NCBI GenBank assembly: GCA_035079385.1
Contig: JAVHKY010000016.1
Span: 5,937,501 to 6,001,500 of the forward strand
Length of the DNA stretch: 64,000 bases
Direction of reading: 5' to 3'
Source of the DNA: Aspidiotus rigidus
Lineage: Eukaryota; Arthropoda; Insecta; Hemiptera; Diaspididae
A model generated the notes under the pieces. That model was not told the DNA's origin, searched no databases, and saw only the letters and a list, made by a program, of their open reading frames with translations. The translations under genes and the position numbers were made by a program. Within the stretch, counting starts at the first letter, position 1. Every line of letters starts with the position of its first letter. Positions 36,648 through 49,138 of the stretch are shown here, piece after piece.

Positions 36648-37005
36648 CTGCCGTACAAAGTGAGATGGACGTATATCCAAAACATCGATTTGGAGAATGA
36701 TATATTGCTTTCAAAAAGAACGAAAAAATTATTCTACAATCCTGCAAATTTCACGATTTCTAATATTTTTATCTAAGAATCTGATGGTCTGTTTAAATTT
36801 TTGTTAACGGCATTAGTTTTAGGAATATTTACCAATATTCACGTAAGTGGATATACGCCCCATTTGCCGACAAAGGAATAGGACGTATATTCGAATGATT
36901 TCACAGACGGAGCACACACGCACACACTCGTAGGTAAATTTGCCAGGAGATCCACTTTTCTAGATTCGTGTTTCCGATATACGTCAATCTCACTTTGTAG
37001 GGCAG
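36648..37005. mobile_element. MITE, CTGCC family, copy 2
   Basis: Begins right after the AAGT that ends copy 1, with CTGCCGTACAAAGTGAGATG, and ends with ATCTCACTTTGTAGGGCAG-like sequence (AATCTCACTTTGTAGGGCAG). The ends pair over about 30 bp; the interior is not palindromic. It has the same terminal sequence as copies at 36511 and 45090. Confidence 0.6.
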
Positions 37006-38292
37006 ATGAAGTCTTCTGGCAGTCAAGATTCTAACGTTATTTCAATTATTAGAATACAAACTACGGAATTAGGCATTGTGCTTATGTACAGTATACAGGC
37101 GTACAGCCTACCTACATGCTAACCTAATATGTACAAAATACAGTAGGTAGTAGACTATACAACGGTACAAATTTATAAAAAATTCAAAATTTTCTATACA
37201 AATCGCAAAAGCAGATAAAAATGTCCAAAACATATTTTTACTGTTCAAATTCCGAAAACGCCCTCCTCTGGTCTCTGGGTCCTTCATAGTAGGTACGTAT
37301 ATATTTGAACTGTAAGTACATTCAATTACAATTAATTTGACACCGATATTGTGTGAAAAAAACGTTATAACGAAAAAAGTAGACGGAAAAACAAAACGAA
37401 AAATTTTTGCTGAAACAAAAAACGCAACAAAAACGAAATGTCGCCGTCAGAGTGTGACGAAAACGAAAACAAAACGAAAATCATACCGTTTGCCATCCCT
37501 GAATAAACTCATACATATCGAGTTCTCTCTCACGTAAATAGCCCAAAGGTCGAAATTTTCCCAAGTTCTAGATAGTAGGTCAGAGAGTTTGCTGCGCGCT
37601 TTCCAGATTGAAACTTAGCCAAATAACCCCCCCAAGTCTCTTGATAAGTATCTAGTTCGGTACCTACCTAGTTTCTTTTCGCAGAGTAGTGAGGGTCACC
37701 CATAGTTGTTCACATCTTTCAGCGTGAACGATTAAATAAAGATATGGAAGAAAACTTCCAGGATGGAGAAATTCTAAGACTATCTGTCCTCGGGAGCAAG
37801 GGAAGTTGTAATCTAGTAGCATTATTTAGCAAACTTGAGTTCCTAATTAAACTTCCAGTTAAGGAATACTTATTATAGGTTGAACAAATGTTTCTTGCCC
37901 ATAGTTGGGTGGTATAGAATTCGGAACGACATTATGAAAGTTGGAACTAAGATCGAAGGCATACGCTGTCTAATTATCTCGGTTAGTTTTGTGCGGTGAA
38001 AGAACATTGGAAGATACTAGCAATACCTATCTATAGATATAGAGGTTACGGAAAAGAAAGTTATAAATCCACATCAAAGATCATCCTTCTAAACAGCAAG
38101 TTTCTTAAGCTAGTTTATATGTATTAGAATTCGAATGACACAATTCTGCTTAAGGAGTATCTCCTACAATGAGCAAAAGTTAGCAACAAGCAACGGACAA
38201 TTCACTGAAGATTAGATTGCCATTTTTTATCAATGGGATTTAAAAGTGTCTCTACCAGCAAGTCTGTGAAATTTCAGCAACATTGATTAGGA

Positions 38293-38507
38293 TAGGGCTT
38301 TTCCATGTCGGCGCATTGCATACGTATTCTCCTACGTGTTATCTAAATGGTAGTATTTCTAACATTGCTCTTATGGGTGTTGCTGGATTGCATACTCATT
38401 TTCATTGTGGAGTAGTTCGCCATAAGAGCAATGTTAGAAATACTAGGTACTATTTCGATAACACGTAGGAGAATACGTATGCAATGCGCCGACATGGAAA
38501 AGCCCTA
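38293..38507. mobile_element. Snap-back MITE with TA ends
   Basis: Arms of about 85 bp are near-perfect reverse complements: TAGGGCTTTTCCATGTCGGC on the left and its mirror on the right. A loop of about 45 bp lies at 38381-38424. TA sits at both borders, suggesting a Tc1/mariner-like TA duplication. The 61-codon frame across it is an artefact of the palindrome. Confidence 0.8.
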
Positions 38508-40480
38508 TAACACACGACTCCATTCGGGCAACGGAAACAAAATTTGCTCAAATAGGCCTACCTAGGAACCAGTGAACAACTAGGTCTAAGCTATAGGATG
38601 ACGAAGAAACATAAAGAGATAACGTAAGAAATGTTCACGATCAAACAATTAAATTTCAAAACGAACAAGGTACCTATTGCAAAAAGTTACAATTTGAAAA
38701 CAATAATTGCCGATTCTGTAGTTGACAATATTTCACAACTAGGTTTCTATCTTCTTCTGTCTTGTTTTGTTGATTTTCCGAAGATGCCTATCTCAAAAGA
38801 AAATCAATATCGGTGCCGTTCCAAAATTTAATTTCTCGAACTCGCATCTAAGTTATTAAGAGGTATGACAACTACTGTACCAACTTACTGATGAGCAAGG
38901 TTGAATCATATTCGAATTCCTGTACCAGTCTCCTTATCGACGCCCAATTGTACGTGGAAGATTCTGGAATTTCAATCAGTGGAATTAGAAATTTTCATCG
39001 GTAACAAGCTGGTTCCACTTTTTGTAGGTACTTCGTCATACAATTCAAAATTAGGTATCCACCCGGAACTCGAAACTCGAAAGCTAAATTCTGACGTTTT
39101 TCTGGCGGAAATCTTATTTTCTTTATCATCAGCGACAATTTACGAAGCAAAATGAAAATAAATCAGAGAATTCAAGAAAATGGTAAACATCAGTATACAC
39201 ATGTAGATAGAAAATTCTTAGATCAAGATTACGAAGCAACTGAAAAGAACTAGGTACAGACTACACACCGTGATAGCGAAATAAAAATTTCAAGGAATAA
39301 ACACAGCATTGGAAGAAGAATCGGCCGGCCTATCACAGCCTTGATCAAGTGAAAATACTGATAAGATAAATACATATACAATCTTGTCGATTATTGGGTT
39401 ACAATAATTTATACAGGTAAGAGAAACTTACTCATAATGAATTCATTTCTCAGGTTTGAAACGCGAAAGAATAAAAATTATGATATTCCTACCTGAATCC
39501 TTGTTTGAAGTTTCGGTAGTCTGGATTAATAATAACAAAATTATGAAAGCTAGGAGGCTTAAAGATTTTATGCGATAGGTACGAAGTATTATTCTTATTC
39601 AATTGTAGATTTACTAAGTTAAAATTAACGAGGTGAATACTTATTAAAATATTCTCAACATGGAATTGGAAATTTCAACTTTTATTCAACTTACTTAGTT
39701 GTTGTACGGTACCAGTCCACAGAAAACGTCACTAATAAATCGCATAAACCACGTTGTGCGATAAGTAGTCTGATTCGTCGAAGAAAAAAAAAAAAAAAAA
39801 CACGCACCTACTTACTTACAAGATAAGAAGTATTACTCAGAAACTGAACTGTAAGATTTCTGATCGATTGCGAAACAAATCTTGAACATAGAGACGACAA
39901 TCAATGTAAGAGTTTCTTTAAAAAAATGTAAATAAATCTATGCCTACAAAAAAGTGTTACAAATGAAATAGAAAGAGTCAACAACTTTTAATGAGACCAC
40001 ACTATTGGACTATTATACACGAGCACCAAAACTCCACTTGCTTTTGTAACTTTATCTTAGTCTTGTAATTCGTCTTAATCGATGTAAAGTAGGTACGGCC
40101 AAATTACGGTGTTAGATTCTCAAAAAAAAAAAAAAAAAAAAAAATGAGTCTTACAAAAAAGTTACTATGGACGAAAAAATCCAGGGTTAATATTTTTTCT
40201 TTTTTTATTTCTTTCTATTGAGTCGAGCTAGCAATGTATGAGTTTTGGTGAATTAGGTAAATAAACTATGAAGAAACCGCCTTAAAAAGGAAGGAAACGA
40301 TCGTTTGACCAAAAAACAACAGCTTCATTAACGAAATTAAACGAGGAACGCAGGGAACCTGTTTTATGAGTCAAATGGGTTTTGGTATTAAGAATTCAAG
40401 CAAGCTTAGACCTAGTATAAAACTAGTATGAAGGAAGCCTAGACCTACAGCTGTGAACCTAGCATAAAATAGGACGTCAT

Positions 40481-40638
40481 CAGTGGCGGTTCTGGGTACC
40501 GCTTCGTCTAGGGTGGAATCTGAGAATATGAGTGCAGTATCGCTTAATGTAAATTCATTGTTCGACAGATTTCTTTCTACAAATCTTTTCGGTTCGAAAG
40601 ATTTGCTGCTGGAGACAGAGACACTAAAATCGCCACTG
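40481..40638. mobile_element. Possible hAT-type MITE
   Basis: Ends CAGTGGCGGTTCTG and ...AATCGCCACTG match the CAGTGGCG termini common in hAT-derived MITEs. Only eight terminal bases pair and no clear 8 bp duplication is visible. Confidence 0.4.
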
Positions 40639-41540
40639 AGTATTTTTATAAACTCGTACTGGAGGAAAAAGTACCTTTCCTTCTCTCAGCAACCCTATTT
40701 TCCCCACTGTAGACTTGATGCTTTCGTTCATTGTCGAAACCTCAATTAATTGAAATTTCACACCGTTCTCGAGGTTACGTAAATTATTTTTGTTTTTCCA
40801 AGTCTTACTTTTAGTTAGGCCTCACCAAAAGAGTTATAAATGACGTCACAAACTTTGAATCTTTCATTTCATCGAGTCATTTTGAGATAAGAATTTTTTG
40901 GACGATTTTTAATCCATTGGACAAGAAAAACAAAACGTATCGTAATTTGTAAGCTGCCGTCTCTGAGTACCTAATCAAATCTCGGTCATCAAAGGAATTG
41001 TACCAGAGATACGTACTGTAAATCGACGCACGCGCGTGATATGAGACCATGTAGCTACCATCGAATTATCGCGCCATTATTACTGATTTAAATCGTGGAA
41101 TAGATTTAATGAACAATTCGTATACAACGATGTGCAGCAGAAAAGCTCTATAATTGACCCTGGTGTAAGAAAGAGAGATGAACAGACAATTTACCGGTAC
41201 AAGTATAGTTGAACGTGGTGAGCTGTCGGTGGTGCGTGTGTGATTCGTCGCGTTGATTTGGGTCTGAGTTCATGTTTTGTCACCGAAGTTTCGTTACTGA
41301 CGAGATTCCTAGTTATCGGACCATCGGCTAGCAGGATCTGCTGCAACGATGGTATTTTTCAATTAGTGTGGTACACAGAGATGCGAATTAGCTTCGGCTA
41401 ACAATCATGTCATCGATGGTGAAATGGATTTCTGTTTCGCAGTCATCTGATGTCAACTATTAAATTACGACACGTCGGATATCCTCCGCTCATGACCGTT
41501 CATTCGTTAATTATCTGATTAAATGTCCATTGTTTAAGAC

Positions 41541-41559
41541 ATGAATAGCATTTTCCAAG
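41541..41559 (+). CDS. Tentative first coding exon of the plus-strand exchanger
   Basis: ATG at 41541 gives MNSIFQ and then a donor, CAAG|GTAAAT, in phase 1, exactly what exon 43426 needs (joining to Ala). A TAA stop lies in frame just upstream. It encodes no signal peptide, unlike the paralogue, so another upstream exon may be the real one. Confidence 0.25.
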
Positions 41560-42899
41560 GTAAATACGAAGTATCAAATTATTGTATGCAGAATTTTCAA
41601 TCTGTATTTTTAACCCTACCGATGCAAAAGAGATTTAAGTGTTTATTGCAGTGCATCCTATTTCATCCTACTCAAAAAAGGTTGACTTTCTTAGTAAGTG
41701 TTGTAGTACCTATGTGATCGAAAGTATTTGAGCGCTGTCATTGTAGTAGGCCTCAGAAATACCTCTCAGCAATAAATTGTCTTCAAAATAACTTAATCAT
41801 TCCCAAAAAGGTGGGAGGGCCTACTATATATTTGTTTTGCTTTTTTCGAAGTAAGCAAGCATTATAATTAATAACATTGCAAGGTGTAGCCTAATTGAAA
41901 GTCACAACAGAAAAATTTCAAAGCAATTATAGTGATAAGTTTTGATGGCGTGATGTCCTCAAACTTATCGCAACTCAAATATGCTAAACTTAAAATACCT
42001 AATATGATAATGTAGTGTAGGTATGTCTGTGTTTTTAATATTTTCGATTTGTTCTGAGTACCTATCGCATATTTACCCAAAAATTTTGCGCGTTAGAATT
42101 GGGATTTCTAAATTTGAAGACAAGTTACAATTTTCCAGACGGACGACTGTCATCGTTTCAGTTTTCTTATTTCCTTTTTTACCCTGACTTTATGGGGTTC
42201 TAATTAGTGAAATGCTTAAAAATGACCTGACCTAACCGAACGTGAAATTGTAGCAAGAAAATTTAATCAAGACTCTTCTATCGGCAATTATACAAGGACA
42301 TAAAGCGAAACTCGTACGAGAAAGCACATTCAGAGAAACCACGTTTTCAAAAGTGACGTCTTCCTATATAAAGCTTTAATTCCGTATCCTACGATTGATA
42401 ACAACGTGGGTTGTTGAGTTGTACATTTGTAGCGGTGTATACCATACCTAATAACGCGACCTTGATAATTCTAAGCCACTGAACGTTAAATCCTCGTATT
42501 TTTCTCGTATTATCTCTTCAAAAATAATGTAAAATGAACTCTAAATTGTCGAAAAATCTCACCGAATGATCACGAACGTAGAAAGAGAGAGGAAATCCCT
42601 GCTTGTTATCATTAATAACCATTCAACTACACAGGATGTCTAACAGATGATAGAAGTCGTGAATAGGTCACAGAAATATTAAATTGAAATAATTTCTTCG
42701 GATAGGTTATAAAATCCCTCACCATTGACGTCATACAATCTTCTTTCGCCTTCAAATATTGAAAAAAAAAAAAAACACTCGCATTTTTCTTTGCTGCTCG
42801 TGGGATCTCTTTTATTAACTGCATTAATTTAGGCGAGCAGGGAGACCATTTTATGAAGGATATTCAATTTTGATTTTGATAATAGTTTGGGATCGATTA

Positions 42900-43215
42900 C
42901 TTGGTGAAAATTTTTCTAGGTTTCCTCCTGAATTATAGCTAAGTTCCCTCTCGTTATAATTATGGTTAGAAAGTCGAAATTTTTTGAAGTCCCTCATGTA
43001 GTTGAGAACCGCCGCCTCTCTCAAGATCACGATTCACATCCTTCACTCCTCTATATGTAGCTCGATGGTCTGATTTTTTTTTAAGTCTCTAGTAGTAGAC
43101 AAAGCCTCCCCTCTTACTATACATAGCTCGACAGTCGATATTTTTCCAAGTCTTCCTTCTAATCTACGTAATTATGTATCTCGTTCAATGTCGAAATTTT
43201 TCATTCCTAAAGGTA
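42900..43215. repeat. Degenerate minisatellite, same family as 21 kb
   Basis: Repeating pattern: AAGTCCCTC, TATAGCTCGA(C/T)GGTC, GAATTTTTTC and similar, equivalent to the reverse-oriented units at 21530-21625. Four to five diverged units lie just upstream of exchanger exon 43426. Confidence 0.5.
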
Positions 43216-43425
43216 TTAAAATATGGTACACAAAAATTTTTGAAGCAGTAATAGGGGAGGCGGAGAGAATCTCAAAGCAAATATCTAGGTATTAAAAAAA
43301 AGCAAAGAGTTAGGAAGTTTACATATCTCACATTGATTTATTTTCGATGATTTTTTAGATCTTACGACTACCTATTGTTGCCACCACTTACCAAATTTTT
43401 TTATTTTTCTCATAATTTGTGACAG

Positions 43426-46400
43426 CTAGCATCATCAATGGGACTCGTAACTGCACTCAACCTGCCATTGATGACTTCCCGAAGGATATATTCACTCCCG
43501 AACAAAGGCTCAAAGGGGCCATTATATTTCATATCGCTACATCACTCTACTTATTTGTAGCCTTAGCTGTAGTATGTGACAAATACTTTGTTCCTGCTGT
43601 AGAGAAAATATGTCAAGGTAAAATATTCTTGATTATTTAAATGACAATTTTCCCAAGATTCATCTAAATAGGATTCTATATTTTTCTAACTTTTAGCTCT
43701 TAACATGTCAAACGATGTAGCTGGTGCCACATTTATGGCAGCTGCTACATCTGCTCCTGAACTATTCGTTAATGTTATTGGAACTTTCATCACTGAGGGT
43801 GATATCGGAATTGGAACTATTGTTGGAAGCGCTGTTTTCAACATACTGGCCGTTGCAGCGTGCTGCGGATTGACTGCGATCACGGTAATCAGAATTTAAT
43901 TAATTTATTGAATGAAAATTTCGTCTCCTATATTTGATATAAAAATGCAACAAAAAAAAAAACTGTCTGAGATTTCGTATGGGAAGAACGACAGGGTCGT
44001 ATCAACTATAGGTAATTCTAATGTCACGAAGGAGGAAGGGGAGTAGTATTTGTGGAGGCTCCCTGTATTTACGCAATACACCATTTTGTGAGTGTCTGAA
44101 TATTGTTAGTGACTATGTAGAGCAGCGGTTTTCAAACTCTCTTCTACCATGACCCACTTTTAACCCAAAAAAATCTCGTGACCCAGTGATGGTGAAGAAG
44201 CCTACGTTGAAGAAAAAAATATTTTGACAAGTGCAACCCTATTTTTAGAAATATTGTATAATGTGTGTGAAAGTACCTTACTCGCATCGGAAGGAGAATT
44301 TTTCGCGCCATTTTTGTAATTTTACTTTATTGTTTATTATTCTCATTAAAAAGGAAAGAAAATGATTTCATATAAATTTTTCATTACTTTGCGACCCACA
44401 TGGAACTACTTCCCAATCCACACATTGAAAACCGCTGAATTGTAGAGCCTACCTTTATAAGGGAAGTTGAGCCGACCATCCGCTAGGAGCGCTAACAACG
44501 CGCGCGCTTTTTTCACCAAAATTCCAAATTTCAAAATTGGAATGATTTTTGAAATTTTGGATGAAGCGGTTTCGAAAATTGTGTTATCCCACCTAATAAA
44601 TGTAGAATTTTTGTTTGTGAAGAACATCTTTTGTGAGATATAAACTCGAAAAGTTAAATCTGCTTTACTTCAAACGTTATTTCAATTTTATCATTTTTCT
44701 CCCATGTACTGCCATATAGTTCAGTTCCTGTTTTCAATCTCTCCTCAGTCAGTATAAAAATGCAGCGCAACGCTAGCACTGTCCGGTCCAAATGAAAATG
44801 AATGTGAAAGACAATGATGGGATCAAGAGAGTGATGAACAAAGGAACCATCCCCTGGGAGTAATGCACCTACCTAAAAGCCGAATTTTTAGTGATAAGAG
44901 CGAAGCTAAAAACCAGCTTCATATCCTAAGCCGAAATAAGCTAAATTTTTTCAGCTTTTTCTTAGCTGTCCTGATTCCCGCAAAATCGGAAAATGCACTG
45001 CTTGCGTGTTCAAATTTCAAGTTCAATTGCGCTCCTCTCTCTAAGCTAGATTGGCTTTGCTGAAAAATTGACAAAGATAAAGAGAAATTCTGCCGTGCAA
45101 ATAATGTTTGACGAACGTGCAGGTATTGAATTCCGCAAAAAGGTTGTTGAAACACGAGTGATGTAGGACTATTCTTCCTTAGTGTAGACGCTCACCGTTC
45201 GTCAAACTTCATTTGCACGGCAGGATTGTTTCTGGTTCAGTTCACCTGTTCAGCCGATCAGCATAGAAGCCTGCAGTGCAGTCATCTGATGGAAATGAAT
45301 ACAAACCAGAGAAAAGGTATCTTCTGCAGGTGTGTCAAAGCCAATTCTCCTGATCGTTTCATCTGACGTCACATGTTGATCAGCTGAATTAAGCTAGTCA
45401 GATTAAATCAAAAGCCAGCTGAATTTTTCCAAAAGCTATAAGCCAAATTTTCCAGGTCGTAGGTTTAGGCCAAAGCTGATGAAATTTTTGGCTGCAACCT
45501 GTAATACTCTGATTCCTGGTCGTCAGTTGTTGATGTCAAGAGCGACCTTGATTTACTTCAGGCCGTGGGAACTTGAAAAAATTTCACATCTGGCCAAACT
45601 AATACTTACGCTAAAAAACTTATTCTAGGGATCTAGGCAGAGAAAGGGAGGGGCCGTACAACTTTTGGACACTAGACTATGAATCGATATAAAAGTTCTT
45701 ATACAAATAAGTTAAGTGCCACTTATAATTATCTGGATACAGAGGTCGATGTATCAATATAATTGATATTGTATGGGCTTGATGATCTGATAAATACTAA
45801 CGTAGTACCATATACTTGCAATAATATTGAAAATAATATTTTTCTATTAAAAATAGGTAATACCTCTACACTGGTGGCCCTTAACAAGAGATTGTGTAGC
45901 CTATGGAATAACAGTCATAATCTTAATCTGTATCATACATGACGAGATAGTGGACTGGTACGAGGCATTGCTCCTGGTGATTTTATACGCGGTATACATT
46001 GCGGGTATTTTCTTACATCGGTTCCTCGTACTTTGAAATTGTCCGCCAAAAAAACGTACTCATCTGATTTTTTCTTTTCTTCTTTCCTTCTCAAGTTATG
46101 TACTGGGACAAGCAAATACAACATTTCTTTTGCGGTGAAGAAAATGATAAACCCTCGCCAGAAGAAAAAGAAGTAAAAACAAAGAACGAACTCGTAATTC
46201 TCGGTCAGCACAAGACAATAATTTAAAATGGCTTCTTTAGTATAAAGTTTATTTATTTATTTTCGACGACTTTTAGAAAGTGATGAAAAGAGTAAAAAAA
46301 ATTCTAACGTGAGTCATGAGAACGCTCCATCGAATGGAACTTTGATTGTTTCTCCTGAGGCCGAGATAGAAGAACAAGAACACGATGGAGGTAATCTTTT

Positions 46401-47996
46401 AATGTTAGAGATTTTCCATACGATATCATAATTGTGAGACTAGTAAAGTGAACAAGCTGAAATTCCAGAAAAATCTTCTTAAAATTACAGTATAGGTAGT
46501 ACGTATTTTAAAATAATGATTCTTTAAAATTAACATAGAAAATGGCCGAGTAGTTTTCGAGCTAGTCAAGAAATATTTCATCCCATGTGCTCAAATTAAA
46601 GAATCTTCTCCTCTCTTTGTATACAAAATATAATATGAACTATGCGCAATATTTAAATATTAATCACCTATCTTCAGTTCTAGGTTTGCTAAGTTTCCCA
46701 GTGAAACGAGATCTTTGCAAATATTGCCTATGGATTATTATACTACCAATATATACAGTTTTTCTCTTCACGATACCAGACTGCACCAGAAAGAGATTCA
46801 AACGTTGGTTTCCTCTAACTTTTATTATGTGCATAATTTGGATAGGTAGTCTTTCGTACGTGGTAGCCTGGATGATTACAGTTGTAGGTAAGTCGCACAA
46901 CGCACAAGAAGATTAGAATCACCATAGGTCAAATTAGAATCTGTTGAATGTGAGGAAGGAATATTCGTAAATATGAAAACGCTTCTTGAAGCACAGCATT
47001 GCCAGATCTATCGCGTTTCGGTAGAAAACTTTCCTGATAAAAATCGAATTTGCTGACTGAACCGGGTTCATGGAGAGAAGTGGTCAAGTAATGACACACC
47101 GACCTCACAAAGAAAAGACAAATTTTTTTTGTACGAAAGGAGAGGGTAGAGCTAAAGAAGGAGGCGAGTGAAAGAGAGCATTCTGTAAACTTAAGTGATA
47201 TTTCTTCTTCTTTTTAACAAACGAAAGTTTGGTGCCTCAAAGATCTTGTCTACTGCCAGGAAATAACAATTTGTACACAAGTGTTTCCCTTCTCTTAATC
47301 CTCTTCACTTCACGTTACCTCAATATTTCGTCTACGAATTCGCGGTATACTATCTAAACACTCTTGAATTCATTTTGTTTGCATGGTACCAGGAGACACA
47401 TTGAAAATTCCCGATTCTGTAATGGGTATCACATTCCTAGCCGCAGGAACTAGTGTTCCGGAAGCAGTTTCTAGCGTCATAGTCGCCAAACAAGGTAAGA
47501 ATAAAAAAATCTTACATTTTAAAAATCTACACCTACTCGATGATGCATACAAATTAATGCCCTCGAATTGTTTAGGCCATGGAGATATGGGCATTAGCAA
47601 TTCCTTAGGTTCTAACACATTTGACATTTTATTATGTCTTGGATTACCGTGGCTAATAAAAGCTTCATTATTGCCAACAAGTAAAGGTCATCACTACATC
47701 GGTATCAACTCCAGAGGTTTAGAATATAGCGCCTTATCTTTGTTATCTACGTTGTTACTACTTTATGGCGCTTTTGCAATAAATAAGTTTAGGCTGGATA
47801 AAAAAGTACGTTGAACAACGTTACGTAAATATAATACTGGACGTAAATTCTTTTACTTGAGAACTAATGATCGTACCTTATATTCTTTCAGGTGGGTTAC
47901 ACATGTCTGGTGATGTACATCATATTTTTAGTATCAGCCACACTCATTGAGTTGAATGTCTTTTTTGTCGTCAATTTGCCTACTTGTCAACATTGA
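43426..47996 (+). CDS. NCKX/SLC24-type K+-dependent Na+/Ca2+ exchanger, 9 exons (5' end incomplete)
   Basis: Exons: 43426-43617, 43697-43884, 45857-46004, 46096-46203, 46277-46390, 46678-46887, 47393-47494, 47576-47805, 47892-47996 (TGA). This gives 465 codons with consistent phases; an exon supplying the start is missing or is the tiny one at 41541. NGT and NCT glycosylation sites precede the first membrane span. The alpha-1 repeat reads [17 protein letters not shown] then [10 protein letters not shown]; the alpha-2 repeat reads [20 protein letters not shown] and [12 protein letters not shown], so the ion-site residues are intact. The loop between halves is acidic and Lys/Ser-rich. Exon 46096 has a second possible donor (TGCG|GTGAAG at 46134) that would drop 23 residues. 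Exon sizes and phases mirror the minus-strand paralogue (148, 102 and about 230 nt). The protein should extrude or sequester Ca2+ at a membrane. Confidence 0.85.
44123..44437. mobile_element. hAT-type MITE in exchanger intron
   Basis: Ends CAGCGGTTTTCAAACTCT and ...ATTGAAAACCGCTG pair over 13 bp, and the CAG..TTTTCAAACT form is typical of hAT termini. TGTAGAG occurs just outside both ends, offset by three bases on the right, so the target duplication is imperfect or shifted. Confidence 0.65.
45090..45223. mobile_element. Snap-back MITE, CTGCC family, copy 3
   Basis: Ends CTGCCGTGCAAATAATGTTT and the reverse complement, ...ATTTGCACGGCAG; arms of about 30 bp. The terminal CTGCCGTxCAAA matches the two copies near 36.5 kb. 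Lies in the same exchanger intron as the hAT MITE. Confidence 0.65.
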
Positions 47997-48185
47997 AATT
48001 TCAAAATAGACTCGCACTAAACTTACTCCTTTTCATTTTTTCTACGTGTGAAACCGAAATTGAAATTAAGATTTTCCATCAATGGTTAATTCAACTTGGT
48101 GTACATTTCTTAGTTGTAAAGAGCAGATAATAGATAACCTACGAGTAAATAGGAATCAAAATTTAAACCCGATTGAATCAATCTA

Positions 48186-48191
48186 AATAAA
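48186..48191 (+). terminator. Poly(A) signal for the plus-strand exchanger
   Basis: AATAAA in TCTAAATAAAGTTT, 190 bp after the TGA. A good position for a 3' end. Confidence 0.5.
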
Positions 48192-49138
48192 GTTTCACTC
48201 ATTTTGAAGCCTAAAACTTATACATAGTGAACCACAAAACAGTTTCAACTATGTTGTGTTTCCAATCCTAACTGTATATTCAAGTTCCTTGATATTGGGG
48301 ACACTGGAGTTGGGAATTTTTACCAGAAAATAGATTTCAGTGATGAATTATTTTGAGAGAGCGTCGAAAATCAGCTCGCATTCTTGATTAGCATCCATTA
48401 AGAAAATATGAAATTGAAAGTCAATCCCACAACTAGTTGGATTTCTTGCTAGGACAAATAACGACAGCGGAAAAATTCTGATTACAGAAGACTTTTTTTT
48501 TATTAAACACTTTAAATTATAATTCATAGAAAAATGGTTAAATTATCATCATTCACCTTAATTCATACAAAAATTCGATTAAAAAATATGCTGACTAGCT
48601 ATTAATAGTGAATCGATTAATACTTGCAAGTATAAATATGAAAGTAGAGAGTTCAACAACTTTTTGGTTTCCGTTAAACGCAATTTCAACAAAATAAGTA
48701 GGCCTACGGTACGCCTTTCATTTCCTTTTCTCAAAATTTCGAGGTCTATCATGAAGGAACCAAAACTTTGTGTGCGTTTAAATTTGAACGTTTCTGAGTG
48801 TTAATTAAGTATTGTCTTCTGATTCATTAAGTGAGAAAGTGACAGCAAGTAAGAAGATAGAAAAGTGAGAATTGATTACGTGTCTCTAGAAAGACGAAAG
48901 TGCACAAAATACGCGCGGTAAAAAATATTTCCTTCGCAAAAACTGTTCCTCTGGGTAACGACTTAGTTCCTACCAACACCAATAGTATTAAACTGGAGTA
49001 TTTTTGTTTTGATAATCGAAATCAATCTTCAACGCATGAAGGAATCTCGTTATATTTCTGTTCAACAAACGATCTAAAAAGATTCAATAAATTAACATCG
49101 ATAGTCGTTAAAACGATTCGTAATAAGATTAATTTTCC
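48192..49138. other. Convergent 3' flank, no gene
   Basis: About 0.95 kb between the 3' end of the exchanger and that of the ABHD12-like gene. A 95-codon plus-strand frame at 48900-49187 overlaps the last ABHD12-like exon antisense and shows no domain. Confidence 0.4.

Larger units (their letters stand above)
35409..41540. other. Region between the two divergent exchangers
   Basis: No supported gene. It contains three hairpin elements (36511-36643, 36648-37005, 38293-38507), a possible hAT MITE (40481-40638) and poly-A runs. The block at about 41000-41540 is less AT-rich and rich in CpG, and could hold the plus-strand exchanger's promoter and 5' UTR (inference). Confidence 0.4.

Noticed and set aside
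38283..38468. 61-codon frame with repeated His/Tyr
   Set aside because: It crosses a near-perfect palindrome (MITE) and has no coding character.
40483..40749. 88-codon plus-strand frame considered as an exchanger first exon
   Set aside because: Overlaps a hAT-like MITE, has no donor in phase 1 after a hydrophobic segment, and shows no similarity to the exchanger leader of the paralogue.
46543..46629. Possible extra exchanger exon after ACATAG ([18 protein letters not shown])
   Set aside because: The frame is open, but no donor in the phase needed by exon 46678 exists before its stop; the direct 46390/46678 junction keeps the frame.
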